DNA of 15,136 nt, from NCBI GenBank assembly GCA_044370695.1, contig JBILVB010000098.1, positions 1 to 15,136 on the forward strand. The letters run 5' to 3'. The stretch comes from JBEIFW01 sp044370695 (GTDB lineage: Bacteria > Actinomycetota > Acidimicrobiia > Acidimicrobiales > Ilumatobacteraceae). The notes beneath the pieces were generated by a model. That model saw only the letters and a list, made by a program, of their open reading frames with translations, had not been told where the DNA came from and did no database searches. Shown here piece after piece: positions 12,295-15,136 of this stretch (positions are counted from its first letter, which is position 1; the number at the start of each line of letters is the position of its first letter). The position numbers were made by a program, and so were the translations under genes.

Positions 12295-13244
12295 CGTCCG
12301 GCGACCGCGGCGAGGCCGTTCGCGATCTCCAGCGGCGACTCGCTGCGGTCGGTTTCCAGCCGGCCGGCATCGATCCAGGGGTGTTCGGTGTCGCCACCGA
12401 AGCGGCCTTACGGGCCTTCCAGCAGAGCCGTGGTCTTCGAGAGACGGGCGTCTGCGACGACACGACCTGGTCGGCGCTCGTGGAGGCGAGTTGGAAACTC
12501 GGTGACCGCCACCTCTACCTACGGCGTCCACACCTGCGCGGCGACGACGTGGCCGACCTCCAGGCTCGCCTCGGACGTTTGGGATTCGATTGCGGCTGGG
12601 TCGACGGCATCTTCGGTCCCTCGACGTCGACCGCCGTCGGCGAGTTCCAGCGAAACGTCGGGTTGTCCCCCGACGGGGTGGTCGGCCACGAGACCTTCCG
12701 AGCGCTGCAGCGTCTGGCGATGCGGTCCCAATCGGGTCAGCTCGTCAACGCGGTGCGCCAAGCGTTGCGCTTCGACCACGCGATGCCGAACCCTCGTCTC
12801 GTCGTCGGTCACGAGGGCAACCTGGCGGCACTCGTACGGTCGCTCGCGCGAACGCTGCGCGCCCGGGGCGCCCGGGTCGTCACCACGGACGACGGAAGCA
12901 GCCGGGTGAACGCCAGCGTGGCGAACCGCTTCGACGCCGAGCTGTACGTCGGCCTGGCCAGCGAGTCCGACGAACCGTGGGTCGGCTTCTACGAGTCGCA
13001 CGGGTTCGCCTCTCCCGGCGGCCGGCGCCTCGCCGAGACGCTCGTGCGCGCCCTCAGTCCGGAGATCACGGCCTCCACTCGAGGCATGCGGCTTCCGATC
13101 TTGCGGGAGACCCAGATGCCTGCGGTGATCATCGAGCTCGGTCGGGCCGGCCGACTGGCGGACCGTCATCCCGACGTCACGTCACAGATCGCCGACGGAA
13201 TCGTCGAATGGTGTCGAGCACCCGGCGCCGAACCATCTAGCTGA
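12291..13244 (+). CDS. cwlM: CwlM-like N-acetylmuramoyl-L-alanine amidase homologue (probable pseudo-enzyme), CTG start
   Basis: A 317-residue protein with two peptidoglycan_binding_1 repeats and an amidase_3 region. Repeat 1 (2-62) holds GDRGEAVRDLQRRLAAVGF, VFGVATEAALRAFQQSRGL and TTWSALV. Repeat 2 (80-142) holds LRGDDVADLQARLGRLGF, IFGPSTSTAVGEFQRNVGL and ETFRALQRL. The amidase-like part (about 168-310) has EGNLAALVRSLARTLRARGARVVTT and PAVIIELGRAGRLAD. The DPGHGG zinc motif is missing and the SIHAN motif is replaced by VGLAS (220-224); Glu175 and Glu282 remain. This fits CwlM, which in mycobacteria is a non-catalytic activator of MurA. There is no signal peptide. No ATG, GTG or TTG exists between the upstream in-frame stop (12207) and a GTG at 12381, which would delete half of repeat 1. 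CTG at 12291, overlapping the trxA stop as CTGA, is therefore preferred. Confidence 0.8.
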   Translation: MTSGDRGEAVRDLQRRLAAVGFQPAGIDPGVFGVATEAALRAFQQSRGLRETGVCDDTTWSALVEASWKLGDRHLYLRRPHLRGDDVADLQARLGRLGFDCGWVDGIFGPSTSTAVGEFQRNVGLSPDGVVGHETFRALQRLAMRSQSGQLVNAVRQALRFDHAMPNPRLVVGHEGNLAALVRSLARTLRARGARVVTTDDGSSRVNASVANRFDAELYVGLASESDEPWVGFYESHGFASPGGRRLAETLVRALSPEITASTRGMRLPILRETQMPAVIIELGRAGRLADRHPDVTSQIADGIVEWCRAPGAEPSS

Positions 13245-13327
13245 GGTCGCCGTCGGCCTCATTCGAACGTCGACGTCCACACCGTGTGGATAACGCTGTG
13301 GAGACGGGGTGGACCACCGTCGTGCGT
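13245..13327. terminator. Dyad-rich convergent intergenic region, possible bidirectional terminator
   Basis: The 83 bp between the cwlM and parB stops hold three dyads in a row: ACGTCGACGT (13267-13276), TCCACACCGTGTGGA (13276-13290) and GGTGGACCACC (13308-13318). The middle one can form a 6 bp stem with a CCG loop. No U-run follows on either strand, so an intrinsic terminator is not proven. Confidence 0.35.
13285..13293 (-). promoter_or_regulatory. Consensus DnaA-box-like 9-mer
   Basis: TGTGGATAA on the plus strand is the complement of TTATCCACA, a perfect strong DnaA box. It overlaps the right arm of a dyad. It is a single copy and not an origin by itself. Confidence 0.3.
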
Positions 13328-14221
13328 TCAGCTCGGTCGACCGGACACCATCACGTTGTAGATGCGTTCGAGATCTTCGAGGCTGGCGAACTCGATGACG
13401 ACCTTGCCCCTGCGATTCGCGAGTTGGACGCCAACTCGCGTGTCCAGCAACTCGGACAACGCCTCCTCGAGTTCGAGCAGACCGGGCGGCCGAAGTGGGG
13501 CCGGCGGCGTTCGTGGCGCCGGCGACGACTCCGACGGCGGGACCTGCTCACGCGCTGTGCGGACGAGATCTTCCACGGCACGAACGGAGAGGCCCTCGTC
13601 GCTGATTCGCCCAGCGATCCGCTCCATCTCCCTACGGTCGGTCAGTCCGAGCAGCGCCCGGGCATGTCCCGCAGACACTCGCCCTTCGGCGAGCAGGCGC
13701 TGGACCGCCGCCGGCAACTGGAGCAGGCGGAGCGTATTGGTGATAGCAGCCCGACTCTTGGACACCCGGGCCGCAACCTGGTCGTGGGTGAGCGAGAAGT
13801 CCTCGATGAGCTGCTGATACGCGGCGGCCTCTTCGAGGGGACTCAGATCTTGGCGATGGAGGTTCTCGACCAGCGCCTGTTCGACACTGAGGAGATCGTC
13901 CGTCGCTCGAACGATCGCCGGAATGACATCGAGACCCGCCCGGCGGGCAGCTCGCCACCGACGTTCCCCGGCGATCAGCTGATACCGACCATCCGAACCG
14001 GGGCGCACCAGGATCGGTTGGAGCACGCCGAGGGCGCGCACTGAAGCGGTCAGATCGACCAGTGCCTCTTCGTCGAAGACCGTCCGAGGTTGGTGAGGAT
14101 TCGGGTCGATCTGACCGACCGGCAGCTCGCGGAACGCCGCGCCCTCCACCGGTGGTGCCTGCTCGGGATCACTCGGCAGCAGGGCTGCCAGACCTCGGCC
14201 GAGGCCGCTACGCCGCTCCAC
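13328..14221 (-). CDS. parB: Chromosome-partitioning protein ParB
   Basis: A 297-residue CTP-dependent clamp that loads at parS and spreads on DNA. The N-terminus GLGRGLAALLP is the usual ParA-contacting region. The CTPase domain has PNPHQPR (40-46), ALGVLQPILVRP and AGERRWRAARRAG (84-96) with the GERRWRA nucleotide-binding box. The central DNA-binding part has LSPLEEAAAYQQLIEDFSLTHDQVAARVSKSRAAITNTLRLLQLP (126-170), including the helix-turn-helix. A variable Pro-rich linker leads to the dimerisation tail LLELEEALSELLDTRVGVQL...ERIYNVM. The GTG start overlaps the end of parA by 14 nt and has a perfect AAGGAGG six bases upstream, inside parA. It converges with cwlM. Confidence 0.97.
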   Translation of the reverse strand: MERRSGLGRGLAALLPSDPEQAPPVEGAAFRELPVGQIDPNPHQPRTVFDEEALVDLTASVRALGVLQPILVRPGSDGRYQLIAGERRWRAARRAGLDVIPAIVRATDDLLSVEQALVENLHRQDLSPLEEAAAYQQLIEDFSLTHDQVAARVSKSRAAITNTLRLLQLPAAVQRLLAEGRVSAGHARALLGLTDRREMERIAGRISDEGLSVRAVEDLVRTAREQVPPSESSPAPRTPPAPLRPPGLLELEEALSELLDTRVGVQLANRRGKVVIEFASLEDLERIYNVMVSGRPS

Positions 14222-15020
14222 CGCTTACCTCCTTGGCGAGCTCCCGGTAGGCGATGGCCCCTCGGGACGTTGGATCGAAGGTGATGATCGGTTGCCCGAA
14301 CGACGGCGCCTCCGAAAGACGCACCGTCCGGGGAACGATGGTACGACAGACTTTCGTGCCGAAGTGGTCGCGGACCTCTTGGACGACCTGATCCGCAAGC
14401 TTGGTGCGGGCGTCGTACATGACCAACACGATGGTGCTGATCTGCAACGTCGGGTTGAGCCCCTTGCGCACCAACTCGACGTTGCGCACCAGCTGGCCGA
14501 GGCCCTCGAGGGCGTAGTACTCGCACTGGATCGGCACCAGGACCTCGGTGGCCGCGGCAAGGGCGTTGACCGTCAGGAGACCGAGGCTCGGAGGACAGTC
14601 GATCAAGACGTACTCGTACTCCTCGCGAATCGTTTCGAGGGCCCGCTTCAGCCGAAGTTCCCGGCTGAAGGCTGGGACCAACTCGATCTCGGCGCCCGCC
14701 AGGTCCAGGCTGGCGGGAGCGACGAAAAGGTTTCGCACCGAGGTCGGTTCGATGCAATCCTCGATCGGTACGTCGTTGAGCAGCACGTCGTAGGTCGACG
14801 ACGACAACACATGGGTGTCGATGCCCAGTCCCGTGCTGGCGTTACCCTGCGGATCGAGGTCGATGAGCAGGGTGCGGAAGCCGAGAACAGCCAGGCAGGC
14901 ACCGAGGTTCACGGTGGTGGTGGTCTTGCCCACGCCCCCCTTCTGGTTGGCGACCGCAAGAATGCGCTGCTGCCTGGGCTTCCGCTCTGCGGCTGCGTCC
15001 GTGGGCAGATCGGTGCTCAT
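14208..15020 (-). CDS. parA: Chromosome-partitioning ATPase ParA (Soj family)
   Basis: A 270-residue deviant-Walker ATPase that drives ParB-parS complexes apart. It has ILAVANQKGGVGKTTTTVNLGACLA with the Walker A signature KGGVGKTT (27-34), including the signature lysine. Next come TLLIDLDPQGNASTGLGI (Walker A' region) and YVLIDCPPSLGLLTVNALAAATEVLVPIQCEYYALEGLGQL (Walker B and following helix). Last are MYDARTKLADQVVQEVRDHFG and SEAPSFGQPIITFDPTSRGAIAYRELAKEV. The frame is open upstream, but reading through would translate the parS site; the ATG at 15020, with GGAGG four bases upstream, is chosen. It overlaps parB by 14 nt. The gene upstream (outside the window) is probably rsmG, by synteny. 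Confidence 0.97.
   Translation of the reverse strand: MSTDLPTDAAAERKPRQQRILAVANQKGGVGKTTTTVNLGACLAVLGFRTLLIDLDPQGNASTGLGIDTHVLSSSTYDVLLNDVPIEDCIEPTSVRNLFVAPASLDLAGAEIELVPAFSRELRLKRALETIREEYEYVLIDCPPSLGLLTVNALAAATEVLVPIQCEYYALEGLGQLVRNVELVRKGLNPTLQISTIVLVMYDARTKLADQVVQEVRDHFGTKVCRTIVPRTVRLSEAPSFGQPIITFDPTSRGAIAYRELAKEVSGGAA
14228..14234 (-). promoter_or_regulatory. Shine-Dalgarno site of parB within parA
   Basis: Minus-strand AAGGAGG, a full match to the anti-Shine-Dalgarno core, lies 6 nt before the parB GTG. It also encodes Lys-Glu at the C-terminus of ParA. Confidence 0.8.
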
Positions 15021-15022
15021 TG

Positions 15023-15029
15023 CTCCTCC
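15023..15029 (-). promoter_or_regulatory. Shine-Dalgarno site of parA
   Basis: Minus-strand GGAGGAG lies just before the ATG at 15020 (the GGAGG core has a 4 nt spacer). It decides the start over upstream in-frame GTG/TTG codons. Confidence 0.7.
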
Positions 15030-15050
15030 GGTATCCAACCCGTAGCTGGA

Positions 15051-15066
15051 CGTTTCACGTGGAACG
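15051..15066. promoter_or_regulatory. parS: parS centromere site
   Basis: CGTTTCACGTGGAACG contains the 14 bp parS core GTTTCACGTGGAAC, which equals the bacterial consensus TGTTNCACGTGAAACA (read on the other strand) at every position except the two outermost bases. It lies 30 bp upstream of parA, in the untranslated leader, where origin-proximal parS sites commonly occur. ParB bound here could also affect parA transcription. Confidence 0.9.
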
Positions 15067-15128
15067 TTCGTCCCTCGGTAGCGAGGCGTTGCGGCGCCAA
15101 ACACCCCAGGGGCCAACCACGCCCTCGA

Positions 15129-15134
15129 ACTCTA
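15129..15134 (-). promoter_or_regulatory. Possible -10 element for parAB
   Basis: Minus-strand TAGAGT fits TAnnnT. It would give a leader of about 100 nt carrying parS. It is at the window edge and could equally contain the stop codon of the gene upstream, as seen at 10607. Confidence 0.25.
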
Positions 15135-15136
15135 GG

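Noticed and set aside
12381..13244. Taking the GTG at 12381 as the cwlM start
   Set aside because: It would cut off the first 30 residues, including GDRGEAVRDLQRRL of the first binding repeat, and leaves an 86 bp gap containing clearly homologous coding sequence.
13245..13327. Replication origin
   Set aside because: Only one DnaA box is present, with no AT-rich unwinding element. The origin is more likely beyond the right edge near dnaA, by synteny.
1..15136. Mobile element, CRISPR, prophage or tRNA/rRNA gene
   Set aside because: No transposase, integrase, terminal repeats, spaced direct repeats, or cloverleaf sequence was seen. Composition and gene order look ancestral throughout.

Overview
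The window is GC-rich (roughly 70% G+C), tightly packed chromosomal DNA with 18 protein-coding genes, one of them cut by the left edge. No rRNA, tRNA, CRISPR array, insertion sequence or prophage is visible. Gene order and protein families point to an actinobacterium. Many GTG starts and the weak similarity to mycobacterial or streptomycete versions suggest a deep lineage such as Acidimicrobiia; that placement is inference, since no marker gene is available.

Layout. (1) 1-1617: small conserved accessory genes: a DUF192 secreted protein (-, partial), a two-CxxC mini protein (+), a DUF5318 zinc-ribbon protein (-) and a SAM methyltransferase (+). (2) 1625-4072, minus strand: class II histone-deacetylase-like hydrolase followed by the CCA-adding tRNA nucleotidyltransferase. 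(3) 4111-9286, plus strand: GNAT acetyltransferase, DUF6049 secreted/anchored protein, DegV fatty-acid-binding protein, and a membrane Ser/Thr kinase with an extracellular domain. (4) 9264-13244, plus strand: ECF sigma factor, putative anti-sigma partner, small two-helix membrane protein, thioredoxin reductase, thioredoxin, and a CwlM-like pseudo-amidase. (5) 13328-15020, minus strand: parA-parB, with a parS site just upstream of parA.

This matches the conserved actinobacterial block beside the replication origin. In Mycobacterium tuberculosis the order is pcnA, mutT4, Rv3909 (DUF6049), Rv3910 (MviN/MurJ), sigM, rsmA, trxB, trxC, cwlM, parB, parA. Here the MurJ flippase is absent from its expected slot. 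A DegV gene and a free-standing kinase stand there instead. The kinase has an intact catalytic core and appears to correspond to the soluble C-terminal half of mycobacterial MviN.

Expression signals are unusually legible. Nine genes have a TAnnnT hexamer ending 6 to 9 nt before the start codon, which predicts leaderless transcripts. Genes inside operons instead use 4-nt GTGA/ATGA overlaps or Shine-Dalgarno sites. The cwlM gene has no ATG, GTG or TTG that keeps its first domain; a CTG overlapping the trxA stop (CTGA) is the best start. Together the genes link cell-wall control (DUF6049, kinase, CwlM), envelope or redox stress (sigma/anti-sigma, thioredoxin pair) and chromosome segregation (ParABS).
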